Positions 10,401-18,408 of a stretch of DNA of 64,000 nt are shown in pieces; the stretch's first letter is position 1; every line of letters begins with the position of its first letter. The DNA lies in NCBI RefSeq assembly GCF_016919705.1, contig NZ_CP070368.1:682001-746000 (forward strand). Direction: 5' to 3'. The position numbers and the translations under genes are program-made. The stretch comes from Paracoccus methylovorus. Lineage in GTDB: Bacteria > Pseudomonadota > Alphaproteobacteria > Rhodobacterales > Rhodobacteraceae. The notes below the pieces were generated by a model that was given only the letters and a program-made list of their open reading frames with translations, searched no databases and had not been told where the DNA came from.

Positions 10401-10509
10401 CGAAACCGCCACCCTTGGGCAGTAGGGCGGCGGCGCATTCGTTTTGCGGTAGGGTTATACCGCAAATATAGCGCCCAGCGCCCTTGCCCGCAAGCCATGA
10501 GGCAAGGCT

Positions 10510-10815
10510 ATGGCCTTCAAACAGCAATGGCCCGCACGGGCTTTCACCATTCGCGACGGGGAAACCGATCCCCGCGTTATCGTCGTCAAAGGCCGCGACC
10601 GCTGGGCTTTGGAACACCTGATCCACGCCGGGCCGAAAGGCTGCACCCCTATTGACCACCCCGGCCCCCGCTGGTCGGCCTATGTGTTCAAGCTGCGCAA
10701 GGCCGGCGTTGCGGTCGAGACGATCCGCGAACCGCATGAGGGGCCGTTCCCCGGCAGTCATGCCCGGTATGTTTTGCGCTGCAATGTGGCCCCCGGCCGG
10801 GAGGCTGCGGAATGA
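10510..10815 (+). CDS. winged-helix domain protein of mobile elements
   Basis: A 101-residue protein. The stretch WALEHLIHAGPKGCTPIDHPGPRWSAYVFKLRKAGVAVETI has the helix-helix-wing pattern of a small winged-helix DNA-binding domain that I recall from alphaproteobacterial prophages and islands. It overlaps the next gene by 4 bases, and the following genes form one compact transcription unit. The molecular role is unknown. Confidence 0.75.
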   Translation: MAFKQQWPARAFTIRDGETDPRVIVVKGRDRWALEHLIHAGPKGCTPIDHPGPRWSAYVFKLRKAGVAVETIREPHEGPFPGSHARYVLRCNVAPGREAAE

Positions 10816-11027
10816 CGGATCTGGGCAGCGTGCAGAAGAACAGCCGCGAGGAAATCCGTTTCACGGCAGAAACCTTCAAAGGCCACGATATCGTAAGCAT
10901 TCGCGTCTGGTATCGCGATGATGCGGGTGAGATGCGCCCCGGAAAGCAGGGATTAGCCTTTCGTCTCGATCTGCTGCCGGCCGTCCTGGAGGCGCTGGGC
11001 AAGGCTGAGAAGGGCGGTGCGGTATGA
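10812..11027 (+). CDS. PC4/p15-like single-strand DNA-binding protein
   Basis: A 71-residue protein matching the transcriptional coactivator p15 (PC4)/YdbC fold: IRVWYRDDAGEMRPGKQGLAFRLDLLPAVLEALGKAE carries the beta-strands and final helix. Such proteins bind single-stranded DNA and are frequent in phage and island replication regions. It starts within the stop of the winged-helix gene and its own stop overlaps the next micro-ORF. Confidence 0.8.
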   Translation: MTDLGSVQKNSREEIRFTAETFKGHDIVSIRVWYRDDAGEMRPGKQGLAFRLDLLPAVLEALGKAEKGGAV

Positions 11028-11125
11028 TGGCGCTCCGCATTTCCCGGCTCTGTGTCCGTTACGGCATCAGCCACGACCGCGCCGCCTTTCTGGCCGCTCT
11101 GATCTGGGGGGCCGGTCATGACTGA
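11024..11125 (+). CDS. micro-ORF 1, 33 residues
   Basis: Starts in an ATGA overlap with the PC4-like gene and overlaps the next gene by 8 bases. The product contains LRISRLCVRYGISHDRAAF and ends in LAALIWGAGHD. It resembles the product of 11393-11497, with a shared Arg-Ile start and a final Ala-x-x-Trp-Gly. The position in a chain of translationally coupled genes and this similarity suggest it is translated. Its function is unknown. Confidence 0.55.
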   Translation: MMALRISRLCVRYGISHDRAAFLAALIWGAGHD

Positions 11126-11396
11126 ACAGGAACCCACCAACACCGAGTTGCTGGCCGCCGCGGCCGCTATCGCCCTGACTGGCCGTCGCCTGATCGACAA
11201 CACCGACCGCACCAGCTTCCGCGACGTGGGCGAGACGCTGGACGCCCTGCATGAGCATCTGGCCGTGGCCGGTGGCAGCCTGCTTTTTCTCGCCCGCCGC
11301 CTTGGCTGCGAATCCGAGGTCGAGCGGATGCTGAAAGAGGGTCAGGCCCGCGTCACCGCCTTGCGCGCCTGTGCCGGGATGGAGGGCCGGGCATGA
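11118..11396 (+). CDS. hypothetical protein of the replication module
   Basis: A 92-residue protein, largely helical by eye, with heptad-like stretches (TLDALHEHLAVAGGSLLFLARRLG). No domain is recognised. It overlaps micro-ORFs at both ends (11118 and 11396), so it is one link in the compact operon. No function can be assigned. Confidence 0.7.
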   Translation: MTEQEPTNTELLAAAAAIALTGRRLIDNTDRTSFRDVGETLDALHEHLAVAGGSLLFLARRLGCESEVERMLKEGQARVTALRACAGMEGRA

Positions 11397-11497
11397 GCGC
11401 CGAGGTTTTCCGAATCCGCTATCTGCGCCGCCTTAACGGCCTGACCGAAGCACAGGCACAGGCCGTTGTCGCCCATGTCTGGGGGTGGCCGCAATGA
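11393..11497 (+). CDS. micro-ORF 2, 34 residues
   Basis: Starts with ATGA overlapping the previous stop and ends with TGA overlapping the next start at 11494. The product contains FRIRYLRRLNGLTEAQAQ and ends in VVAHVWGWPQ. It parallels the product of 11024-11125. Two such ORFs alternate with longer genes, which argues against chance. Confidence 0.6.
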   Translation: MSAEVFRIRYLRRLNGLTEAQAQAVVAHVWGWPQ

Positions 11498-12393
11498 CAG
11501 CGCATCAGGTTTATCGTGCGGGCACGTTAAAACGGGTCAGACGCAGCGCCGCAGCCATCGGACAGTTGGATCGCCAGATTATCGACGTTCTGACGTCCGA
11601 CCATCCCCAGAGCGTCCGGCATGTGTTCTACCGGATGACCGATCCCCGGTTGCCCGAGCCTGTGGAAAAATCCGACCGTGGCTATCGTCATGTTCAGGAC
11701 CGGGTGAAGAAGCTGCGCCGATCCGGGCGGCTTCCATATGGCTGGATCGCGGATGCCACGAGGCGGGGATACCATACCAGCACCTTCGCCGGGCCCGCCG
11801 ATTTCCTGCGGAGCATGGCCGGGCTGTATCGGGCGGACCTCTGGGCGCAGTCGCGGTTTTATGTCGAAGTCTGGTGCGAGAGCCGGTCGATTGCGGGCGT
11901 CATTCAGGACACCTGTAAGGAACTGGCGGTGAGCCTTTATCCCTGCGGCGGGTTTTCTTCGATTACGCTGGCCTATGACGCGGCGCAGACCATCAACTGG
12001 AAATGCGAAGATGGCCGGGATTGCGTGGTTTACTATATCGGCGACTACGACCCGGCAGGGGTGCTTATCGACCGTTCCCTTGAACGGGAGTTGCGCGAAC
12101 ATCTCGACCCGTCCGTGAAGCTGCATTTCATCCGTCTGGGCATAGATGAAACCCAGATCGCGCAATACGACCTGCCGACGAAACCCCGGAAGGAAAGCGA
12201 CCGCCGCGCCCTGCATATTCGCGGGACAGTGGAAGCCGAGGCGATGCCCGCGCATATCCTGCGTGGCCTGCTGCGGGAATGCATAGAGGCTTTCCTGCCC
12301 GCCGACGCGCTTGCCGCCGTCAAGGTTGCCGAGGATTCGGAGCGTCAGCACCTTGAGCGGCTGGCCGATATGCTGGGGGCGTCCAATGACTGA
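11494..12393 (+). CDS. TOPRIM-domain protein (topoisomerase VI A/Spo11-like fold)
   Basis: A 299-residue protein. An N-terminal helical or winged part contains SVRHVFYRMTD. It is followed by a TOPRIM core: the acidic residue in FYVEVWCESRS, a Gly-rich turn in YPCGGFSS, and the metal-binding DxD in YIGDYDPAG. This arrangement resembles the metal-binding half of Spo11/Top6A. I recall such proteins next to primases in phages and islands, so a role in island DNA replication or processing is likely but unproven. Both ends are coupled by overlaps. Confidence 0.75.
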   Translation: MTAHQVYRAGTLKRVRRSAAAIGQLDRQIIDVLTSDHPQSVRHVFYRMTDPRLPEPVEKSDRGYRHVQDRVKKLRRSGRLPYGWIADATRRGYHTSTFAGPADFLRSMAGLYRADLWAQSRFYVEVWCESRSIAGVIQDTCKELAVSLYPCGGFSSITLAYDAAQTINWKCEDGRDCVVYYIGDYDPAGVLIDRSLERELREHLDPSVKLHFIRLGIDETQIAQYDLPTKPRKESDRRALHIRGTVEAEAMPAHILRGLLRECIEAFLPADALAAVKVAEDSERQHLERLADMLGASND

Positions 12394-13045
12394 GGCCGAG
12401 CGCATCACCCGCGCCCTTCGTGGCCGCTGGCATGGCCGCTACGGGGTGGCCTGCTGTCCGGTCCACGGGGACAAGCGCCCGAGCCTGAGCCTTGCCGATG
12501 GCGACGGCGGCAGGCTGCTGGCCCGTTGCCATGCCGGTTGCCGGTTCGATACCATTCTGGACGCCCTGCGCGGTCTGGGTCTGGTCGAGGGCAAGGGCGT
12601 CTATACCCCGCCCAGCGCCGCCGATCTGGTGCGCATCGAGGCAGCAGAGAGGGCCGAGGCCGAGAAGCGCGAGCGGCAGGCTCTGGCGGTCTGGGGCGAG
12701 GGCCAGCCCGTTCACGGCAGCCTTGCGGAAATCTACCTGCGGGGTCGCGGCATCACCTGCGACCTGTCCGACGCCCTGCGGTTTCATCCCGACTGCTGGC
12801 ACCCCAGCGCCCGGCGCTTTCCGGCCTTGCTGGCCCGCGTCGATGGCGCGGCACGCTTCGCCCTGCATCGCACCTATCTTCGGGAGGATGGCCGGGGCAA
12901 GGCCGATGCCGAACCGGCCAAGGCGATGCTGGGCGGGGTCGCTGGCGGCGCTGTCAGGCTCACCGAGGCCGAGGGCGCGCTTGTGGTCTGCGAGGGTATG
13001 GGGTCAGACAGAATGCCGGATTTCTTCATCCACCTTAGGGGTTAG
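12386..13045 (+). pseudogene. CHC2 zinc-finger/TOPRIM primase, C-terminus lost
   Basis: The N-terminus is a DnaG-type zinc finger (CCPVHGDKRPSLSLADG, then ARCHAGC), followed by a linker and the start of a TOPRIM domain (EGALVVCEG). Homology stops abruptly near 13003; the frame then runs 14 unrelated residues to a stop. Intact relatives continue through the TOPRIM catalytic residues and usually a helicase part. The priming activity is therefore probably lost. The break marks a recombination or IS scar. Confidence 0.82.
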
Positions 13046-13111
13046 CTCCAGACGGCATTGCAACATCAGCCACATGACCCGGCTGTAACCCATGAAATAT
13101 TGAGGACCATC

Positions 13112-13417
13112 ATGGCGGCACCAGACCCGTGGGGCATCAGCATAGAGGAAAGGCCGAATGGCGGCTGGGCCGTCCAGTGCGATGTGTTCATGCTGTCAGG
13201 CCGCACGCAGCGGCTGGGGCGCGCCAAGCGGATATTGTCGAACCTGCGCCGGGATGGCTGGTCCTGCAAATGGTGCGCTAAGCCGATTCCGGAATGGCGC
13301 AGGGCCGATGCCGTCTATTGCTGCGAGGGGTGCAGGAAGCGGGCTGCCCGGTCGCGGAGGGCGAATGTAGGGATACAAATCACTTCGGAACGGCATAGCA
13401 CTCGACAAGCTTGGTGA
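13112..13417 (+). CDS. small zinc-ribbon protein
   Basis: A 101-residue protein with a C-terminal zinc-binding pattern, CKWC at about residue 52 and CCEGC about 20 residues later, followed by a basic tail (RKRAARSRRA). The N-terminal half (WGISIEERPNGGWAVQCDVF) is unassigned. The ATG at 13112 has TGAGGA upstream. Its 3' end overlaps the protease gene on the other strand by 38 bases, and the last residues may be foreign. Nucleic-acid binding is a guess. Confidence 0.6.
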   Translation: MAAPDPWGISIEERPNGGWAVQCDVFMLSGRTQRLGRAKRILSNLRRDGWSCKWCAKPIPEWRRADAVYCCEGCRKRAARSRRANVGIQITSERHSTRQAW

Positions 13418-14915
13418 CCGCTTCAAGGTTCTTTCCCAGCGTCATCGGATCGAGCGTCGGAGCGTTATCTTCACCGAGGACGGGCTCAACTCCGTTCTGG
13501 AACATAAACAGCTTGGTTATCTCGCCTCGCACCGCGAAGTTCACGTTCTGCGGGATATCCCCTGTCGCATCTGCAACCAGTTTGGCATCGAGCTTCGAGA
13601 CAACCACACCGACCACCCGCCCCGCGGCATCAACCGCGGGGCCACCCGAGTTGCCCGGCTGCACAGGTGCCGAAATTTGCATCCGTATCGCGTCCCCTCC
13701 CAAGCCTTTGAGGCTGCTGACGCTTCCTCGCGTGACATTCAGGCCGGAGAGAAGCCCCGCGAGCGGATAGCCCGCAACGGTGATATCGGCGTTCAGCCCG
13801 GCAGGCCGCGGAGCGAATTTCGCCACCACTCCGGCTTCTTGGGGGGCATCCTTGATTAGCGCTAGGTCGAAGCTCTCATCTGCCGCCAGCAGGCTGACAG
13901 GGCGGCCATCAATCTTCAGTGTTTCGCAACCCTCAACCACATGGGCATTGGTGATCAAGTGACCCTGCTCGGAAACGAAGAAGGCCGTTCCGCTGCCCTG
14001 CAAGGCCCGGTCGCTGGGCTTCGGCGCCGATGGAGATGCTGGTGCGGTTGCCGGCTGCTGGGGCGCTGGCGAGGGAACAGGGGTGATAGGGGGAGCGGTC
14101 ATCCCTTCGCGCATCGCCTCCAGGCTCGCATATTCGTTGGGCTGGTTCTGTCCTGCTTCCGCGAGGACTGCTGCCATCGACGCAATGCCCTCAATGATTT
14201 CTCCGCCTGGAGGCAGCTTGATTCCGCTCGACCAACCCTTGGTAATGCTCCCGGAAACGGCATTCAGCAGGTTCTGATCACGCTTTGCGGCCGATAAGAC
14301 AACGCTCGACCAGCCGTTCCGCCTCAGATCCGAGCGGGCATAGAGTATCGTTCCTCCCGCTTGCTCCACGGACGTGATCAGCACCTTTTCGCGCCTGAGC
14401 GTGTAGGGTGCGGCTCCGGGAAGCGCTGAGGATAGCGCATAGGTATGAATGCCGACCACTTGCGGCAGATCGCCCAAGTTCAGTGAGTATCGCAGCGAAC
14501 TCGTGGTATGAGCATAGTTCAGGAAAGCATCGGTTGCTGGCTCGTGGCGCATCCGGCCGGCGGGGACGGCAAAAGAAATATCCATCGGCTCGAAGTATCG
14601 CTGCTCCCAACCGTCGGCTTGCACACGATCTGCGCTTTCCGCTGCAAGCAACACCACCTCCCAGTTCTCAATGGGTGGATCGAGGCCGGCACTCCGTGCC
14701 CAAGCCTCAAGAGCGCGCTGGCTGCCGCCACCCCACGCCCCATCCATGAGGGCGGAATATTTGCCATTCAGCGCGAGCCCGAATTGCAGGAAGCGTTTTT
14801 CCTCCACGGTGAGTTTTGATGCATCGAATTCTGCCCACATTTCCTCTACGGTGTATGCGCTGGCAGGAGCGGTTACGGCGAGGACTGAACTTAAGACGGC
14901 AGAAAATATGCGCAT
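13380..14915 (-). CDS. periplasmic trypsin-like serine protease
   Basis: A 511-residue protein. A signal peptide covers residues 1-20 (MRIFSAVLSSVLAVTAPASA). An N-terminal domain follows, then a Pro/Ala-rich linker near residue 300 and a C-terminal S1 protease domain. The triad is visible as His in LITNAHVVEGC, Asp in SFDLALIK and Ser in PVQPGNSGGPAVD. The N-terminal part has a peptidoglycan-binding-like stretch (LMDGAWGGGSQRALEAWARSAG). It is DegP-like without clear PDZ domains. It probably acts in the periplasm. It looks like accessory cargo rather than a phage gene. Confidence 0.85.
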   Translation of the reverse strand: MRIFSAVLSSVLAVTAPASAYTVEEMWAEFDASKLTVEEKRFLQFGLALNGKYSALMDGAWGGGSQRALEAWARSAGLDPPIENWEVVLLAAESADRVQADGWEQRYFEPMDISFAVPAGRMRHEPATDAFLNYAHTTSSLRYSLNLGDLPQVVGIHTYALSSALPGAAPYTLRREKVLITSVEQAGGTILYARSDLRRNGWSSVVLSAAKRDQNLLNAVSGSITKGWSSGIKLPPGGEIIEGIASMAAVLAEAGQNQPNEYASLEAMREGMTAPPITPVPSPAPQQPATAPASPSAPKPSDRALQGSGTAFFVSEQGHLITNAHVVEGCETLKIDGRPVSLLAADESFDLALIKDAPQEAGVVAKFAPRPAGLNADITVAGYPLAGLLSGLNVTRGSVSSLKGLGGDAIRMQISAPVQPGNSGGPAVDAAGRVVGVVVSKLDAKLVADATGDIPQNVNFAVRGEITKLFMFQNGVEPVLGEDNAPTLDPMTLGKNLEAVTKLVECYAVPK

Positions 14916-14988
14916 GTCGGGCTCTGAAAATTGGCTAAAATGCACATCCAGACTGAACGGAATGTTGATATGAGTCAAAGCCCATGAG

Positions 14989-15012
14989 CCTGCCAATTGC
15001 GGCAGGTTTTTT
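14989..15012 (+). terminator. Rho-independent terminator
   Basis: CCTGCC at 14989-14994 pairs with GGCAGG at 15001-15006, followed by six T. It lies in the leader of the protease gene but points rightward, so it would end a plus-strand transcript that now has no complete gene; a sign of rearrangement. I see no convincing gene from 15013 to 15175. Confidence 0.6.
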
Positions 15013-15175
15013 CCATTATTCCTACGTAGCGAGGCGACCACTTGGTTGCTGCCGCCCTTTCCGCTGCGCAGGACGCGCGTTTAGAGCGGGTCAAGATCGA
15101 TCCCGAATTGATGAAACTGGCCGATTCTTACCGGTGAATAGCGGCGGTCGCGGCAGGCCTAAGAGTGCTTCCGGC

Positions 15176-15493
15176 TCATGTTTGGCGGTGAAACGCCATG
15201 TCATCGAGAACCCCTTTGACAAAAAGCCCGACGAGTGCCGCGACACCGAATGTGATGAACCCCGACAGATTGCCGCCAACATGGTCCGGTTGGAGCTCTA
15301 AGAATGACGCAACGGCCGGAAGGCGCAGGAGATAGTCAGATGGATAGGTCCACAGCCACGCGATTCCACCCGTTATGTCTGAGATTGAAAGCCCGGATTC
15401 GCAGTTGAACCCCGACCAACCATATTCCGGCCAAGTGAACCGGGACTGCCCGAAAGCCGTCTCCGAAATCTTGGCGCATTCTGCCCAATGCAT
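15176..15493 (-). CDS. hypothetical membrane protein
   Basis: A 105-residue frame with one probable membrane segment near the C-terminus (LSGFITFGVAALVGLFVKGVL) and an aromatic middle part (GGIAWLWTYPSDYLL). No family is recognised. The frame has no good ribosome site, so the gene is uncertain. Confidence 0.4.
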   Translation of the reverse strand: MHWAECAKISETAFGQSRFTWPEYGWSGFNCESGLSISDITGGIAWLWTYPSDYLLRLPAVASFLELQPDHVGGNLSGFITFGVAALVGLFVKGVLDDMAFHRQT

Positions 15494-15563
15494 AGTATGC
15501 CTCGCGGTTGATAGCCTCTCTCGGCCAGTCGCCTACAATTACCTGTAGCCCAGCTTCTGTGAG

Positions 15564-15758
15564 CTAGCGGAAGTCTCGTTTTTCTTCCAAGTAGATGCGT
15601 ATCATTTCCGGGCGCGATGGCATCGGGTCCAGCTTTGCGCGCTCGGTATCTAGCCAAGCTAGGAGGGCGGGTTGCAGACGGACGCCTATGAGAGTGCCCT
15701 TGCCGGTGGCCGGGCGGCCCATCCTCTTTGTGTTATCATTTTGTGCTTGATCTGTCAT
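15564..15758 (-). CDS. ribbon-helix-helix-like small protein
   Basis: A 64-residue protein. GTLIGVRLQPALLAWLDTERAK followed by SRPEMIRIYLEE gives the beta-strand and two helices typical of ribbon-helix-helix repressors, after a short polar N-terminus. It is divergent from the gene row starting at 15846, so it may repress that row. The regulatory role is inferred from fold and position. Confidence 0.65.
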   Translation of the reverse strand: MTDQAQNDNTKRMGRPATGKGTLIGVRLQPALLAWLDTERAKLDPMPSRPEMIRIYLEEKRDFR

Positions 15759-15845
15759 GGGCTCATGATAGCATAAAGTCAGGCCGAGGGAAGTTGCGAC
15801 CTTCCACCCGGCCCTAACCGAAACGCTGATCTGGAGGATCAACGA

Positions 15846-16064
15846 ATGGCTATTCATTGCCATAACACCCCCGGCTTGCCTGCGCAAACCACGCTTATGC
15901 CCCCGGCCGAGCGGGCTTTGATTGCTGACAAGCTGCGTCTGGCTCTTGATGAAATCGAAACTGGCGCAGGCGATTATGCCTCTGTCCGCAATGCCGTCGC
16001 CTTCCAGCGCGAGGCGCTTCTGATCGGCCATCGCCGGATTGACCGCATGGAGGGCGTGGCATGA
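15846..16064 (+). CDS. hypothetical small phage-type protein
   Basis: A 72-residue protein with a helical core (ERALIADKLRLALDEIETG) and GGAGGATCAACG before the ATG. It is the first of five genes coupled by 4-base overlaps. No known domain was seen. Confidence 0.7.
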   Translation: MAIHCHNTPGLPAQTTLMPPAERALIADKLRLALDEIETGAGDYASVRNAVAFQREALLIGHRRIDRMEGVA

Positions 16065-16243
16065 CCGCTATTGAGCTTGATAATATCCATCGCGCGCTAG
16101 AGTTGATCGACAGTCAAGTCGCGCTTGAGGTTGCGCAGTTTGGCCGTCGTGGTTTCGGCCTGCCCATCCTTCCGCTGGAAATCGCCGCCCGCGATATCAG
16201 GCGGGTGCTCAATGCCAACTATCGGCGTGGGGGTGCAGCATGA
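16061..16243 (+). CDS. hypothetical small protein
   Basis: A 60-residue protein, mostly helical (NIHRALELIDSQVALEVAQFG and LEIAARDIRRVLNANYRRG). It overlaps its neighbours by 4 bases at both ends. The function is unknown. Confidence 0.68.
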   Translation: MTAIELDNIHRALELIDSQVALEVAQFGRRGFGLPILPLEIAARDIRRVLNANYRRGGAA

Positions 16244-16590
16244 ACCGCCGCGCCCTTTTGAAAGCGATGCCCGCCGCTCTGGTCGCGGGTGCTGCGCCAG
16301 CCGTCGCGGTGGCGGACGAGGAAACGCCCATCGCAGCGATGTATCGCGAAATCATCCGGCTTAGAGAGGTCGCATGTGATCGAAGCTTACCCGAGGCTGA
16401 GGGTGATGCCGCCTGCGACCAGATGATGGATCTGGCGAACGACATAGTGGATCTGCCGGCGCGCGATGCCGACGACTTTCTGCGGAAGGTTCTCGGCTAC
16501 ACGGTCAACGGCGACCACGAGATTGGAGACGGCCCGAAGGCTGCCGAAATCTGGGCCGAGGCCCGCGCACTGATCGGAGGTGCAGCATGA
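16240..16590 (+). CDS. hypothetical protein with Tat-like signal
   Basis: A 116-residue protein. The N-terminus MNRRALLKAMPAALVAGAAPAV resembles a twin-arginine signal peptide, and the rest is an acidic helical domain. It sits fully inside the coupled gene row (overlaps at 16240 and 16587), which is unusual for an exported protein. It could therefore be exported or simply Ala-rich. No family was recognised. Confidence 0.68.
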   Translation: MNRRALLKAMPAALVAGAAPAVAVADEETPIAAMYREIIRLREVACDRSLPEAEGDAACDQMMDLANDIVDLPARDADDFLRKVLGYTVNGDHEIGDGPKAAEIWAEARALIGGAA

Positions 16591-16793
16591 GCGCGCTTCT
16601 CGACCACATCCAGAACCAGCAGACGCGGGCTATGCATCTGGAATATATCCTTGAGGCAGCCGAGACGCTGGACATTGAAGGACTTGCGCCGAAAGCCGTC
16701 CTTTCGCTGATCATTACCGCGCGCAGTATTGCTTGCGAACTCAATGCCGCGCTGGACAGCAGTGCGTTGCCGAAAGAGGGGGAACCGGCATGA
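16587..16793 (+). CDS. hypothetical small protein
   Basis: A 68-residue helical protein (MHLEYILEAAETLDIEGLAPKA). It is coupled by ATGA overlaps to both neighbours. The function is unknown. Confidence 0.68.
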   Translation: MSALLDHIQNQQTRAMHLEYILEAAETLDIEGLAPKAVLSLIITARSIACELNAALDSSALPKEGEPA

Positions 16794-17026
16794 AGTCATT
16801 CTCTGACGCATACCATGATGCGGAACGGGCAAGCGCTATCCTGCGGGGCCTAGCAGCGGCCATGCGTGATCTGGCTGCCGAGACTAACGCTATCAATCAC
16901 AGTGACCGCGAAGCAAATACGCTGATGTCGCTGATCCTCACGGTCGATGAAAAAGTCGCCGATCTGGATGAGACAATCAGCCAAGTGTGGGTGGCGCACC
17001 GTGCCGAAAAGGAGCAAGCGGCCTGA
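16790..17026 (+). CDS. hypothetical small protein
   Basis: A 78-residue, strongly helical protein with repeated Ala/Leu heptads (ASAILRGLAAAMRDLAAE). The ATG at 16790 overlaps the previous stop; the longer open frame from 16733 is rejected for this reason. It is the last gene of the row. Confidence 0.68.
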   Translation: MKSFSDAYHDAERASAILRGLAAAMRDLAAETNAINHSDREANTLMSLILTVDEKVADLDETISQVWVAHRAEKEQAA

Positions 17027-17112
17027 CGCCATCGCCCCCGGCTTCGGTCGGCCGCGCCCATCGCCATGACATGCATGACCTCTGATTTCTCGGCCCGACC
17101 CGTGCTGATCAT

Positions 17113-17328
17113 TTAATTTCTATGCGGCTCAGGATCGTGGGTCGAACGCGGGTCGGAAATGGGAAGAAGAATAAGTTTTGCCTTTAATGCGGCGGCTTGC
17201 CAGTTCCTCTGCTCGCTCAAGCTGATATTTTGCCAGGGCGCGATAATGCCGTTTGCATCCTCCGCTGATGCGGCATGAGCCTCATACAGGCATTTTGCGA
17301 CATATTCGGTCGTGGGGTCCGTTGGCAT
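17113..17328 (-). CDS. hypothetical small phage-type protein
   Basis: A 71-residue protein. Its ribosome site (AGGAGATATTT before ATG) is one of the best in the island. The stretch TEYVAKCLYEAHAAS and the Trp-rich middle recall small proteins of alphaproteobacterial prophages. The function is unknown. Confidence 0.65.
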   Translation of the reverse strand: MPTDPTTEYVAKCLYEAHAASAEDANGIIAPWQNISLSEQRNWQAAALKAKLILLPISDPRSTHDPEPHRN

Positions 17329-17434
17329 AAATATCTCCTATAAAACGATGTGCAACGATACGCTCGGCTGTCATGAGTGTTTAACGCGACAGATCGTCTC
17401 ATCACCGAAAGTCGTTTCCACGTAAGAAACGGAC

Positions 17435-17457
17435 CCCGCCTTGCGCGGGATTTTTTT
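17435..17457 (+). terminator. Rho-independent terminator
   Basis: CCCGC at 17435-17439 pairs with GCGGG at 17445-17449, with a CTTGC loop and seven T. It stands only 24 bases before the next gene start. Confidence 0.7.
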
Positions 17458-17480
17458 GCGCAACTACACGAGGAAGAGAG

Positions 17481-17759
17481 ATGGCCATAGTGCCCACACT
17501 GGATAACAGAATCAGCCTCGGCAATGTCCTCGTCTTGGGCGGGATGATTGTCTCCATTGCCGTTGCCTGGGGCGCTTGGACCGCCACCACCAGCGGTCTG
17601 GCGTCAAAGCTTACCGACCATGCAGGCCAGATTGCGGCTGTGGAGGCGCGGACACGCGCGCTGGAGACAGCCTCGGCGCGGCAGGACGAGCGCATGGTGC
17701 TGATCCTTGATAGCTTGCGCAAGATCGAGGCGCGGATGGATACGGTGAAACTGCCGTGA
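17481..17759 (+). CDS. small membrane protein with coiled coil, lysis-module candidate
   Basis: A 92-residue protein with one membrane segment at about residues 16-34 (LVLGGMIVSIAVAWGAW), then a charged coiled-coil tail (HAGQIAAVEARTRALETA). GAGGAAGAGAG precedes the ATG. Such single-pass proteins often accompany endolysins as holin or spanin-like partners, and an endolysin fragment lies 1.3 kb downstream. The role is inferred only from topology and position. Bases 17760-18023 hold no clear gene. Confidence 0.65.
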   Translation: MAIVPTLDNRISLGNVLVLGGMIVSIAVAWGAWTATTSGLASKLTDHAGQIAAVEARTRALETASARQDERMVLILDSLRKIEARMDTVKLP

Positions 17760-18023
17760 GGGGGGAGGGTGGCCCCAGCTACATAGCGCATGTAAAGCCG
17801 AGGCATGCCTGCCGCAGCTATAAAGAATGGCTCACAGGCAAGCGCACCGTAGGCCGCCAGTGCGAACCCGCAAGGCGCATGGTGTCGCACCCGCAGGTTG
17901 TAGGGAATTGGGGGTAACCCCGACTGTCAGCTGCATTCCAGTCGGGGCTTTCCTTGGAACAAATCGGCCAAGGCGGGCACGGAACTTATCTGCTGATCTG
18001 CCGCAGTCAATACTGCTCAGTGC

Positions 18024-18227
18024 CTATTCTGGCACCGTAACGCCCAATTCCATCGCCAACGCCTCCAGCGCGGCAATCGTCGGCTCGTAGGCCCCCTTGG
18101 CCTTCGGAAACCTGGCCTTCCGTGCGCGATAGAACCGCAGCCACTTCGGCAGTTCTTCCAGTGGATAGGTGGCTGACCAGATTTCGCCGGTCAGCGTGAA
18201 GGTCGTGTCGTCATGCGTGGCTTTCAT
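18024..18227 (-). CDS. hypothetical protein
   Basis: A 67-residue protein (FTLTGEIWSATYPLEELPKW, then a basic RFYRARKARFPKAKG stretch). The ATG at 18227 is chosen because the upstream part of the frame is unlike protein. No family is recognised. Confidence 0.5.
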   Translation of the reverse strand: MKATHDDTTFTLTGEIWSATYPLEELPKWLRFYRARKARFPKAKGAYEPTIAALEALAMELGVTVPE

Positions 18228-18408
18228 GGCGGCGTTTTGCGACAGCCAGCCATGGGCCGCAAGATCGCCCGGATGATGACGGCCCCCAGAGTGTGCGTGA
18301 TGTTCGGGAACTGGGGGCCGGCCTGCCCAAAAGGATCCGGTGTCGGCAGACTTGGGTAATATAGGTGATGCCGCGTAAGCGTCAATTTTCCCTACCGCTT
18401 TGCGGTGT

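Noticed and set aside
15042..15175. A short plus-strand frame ending in KIDPELMKLADSYR as a phage terminase small subunit
   Set aside because: It is only about 35 codons with no ATG and no ribosome site, too little to support a gene or a family call.
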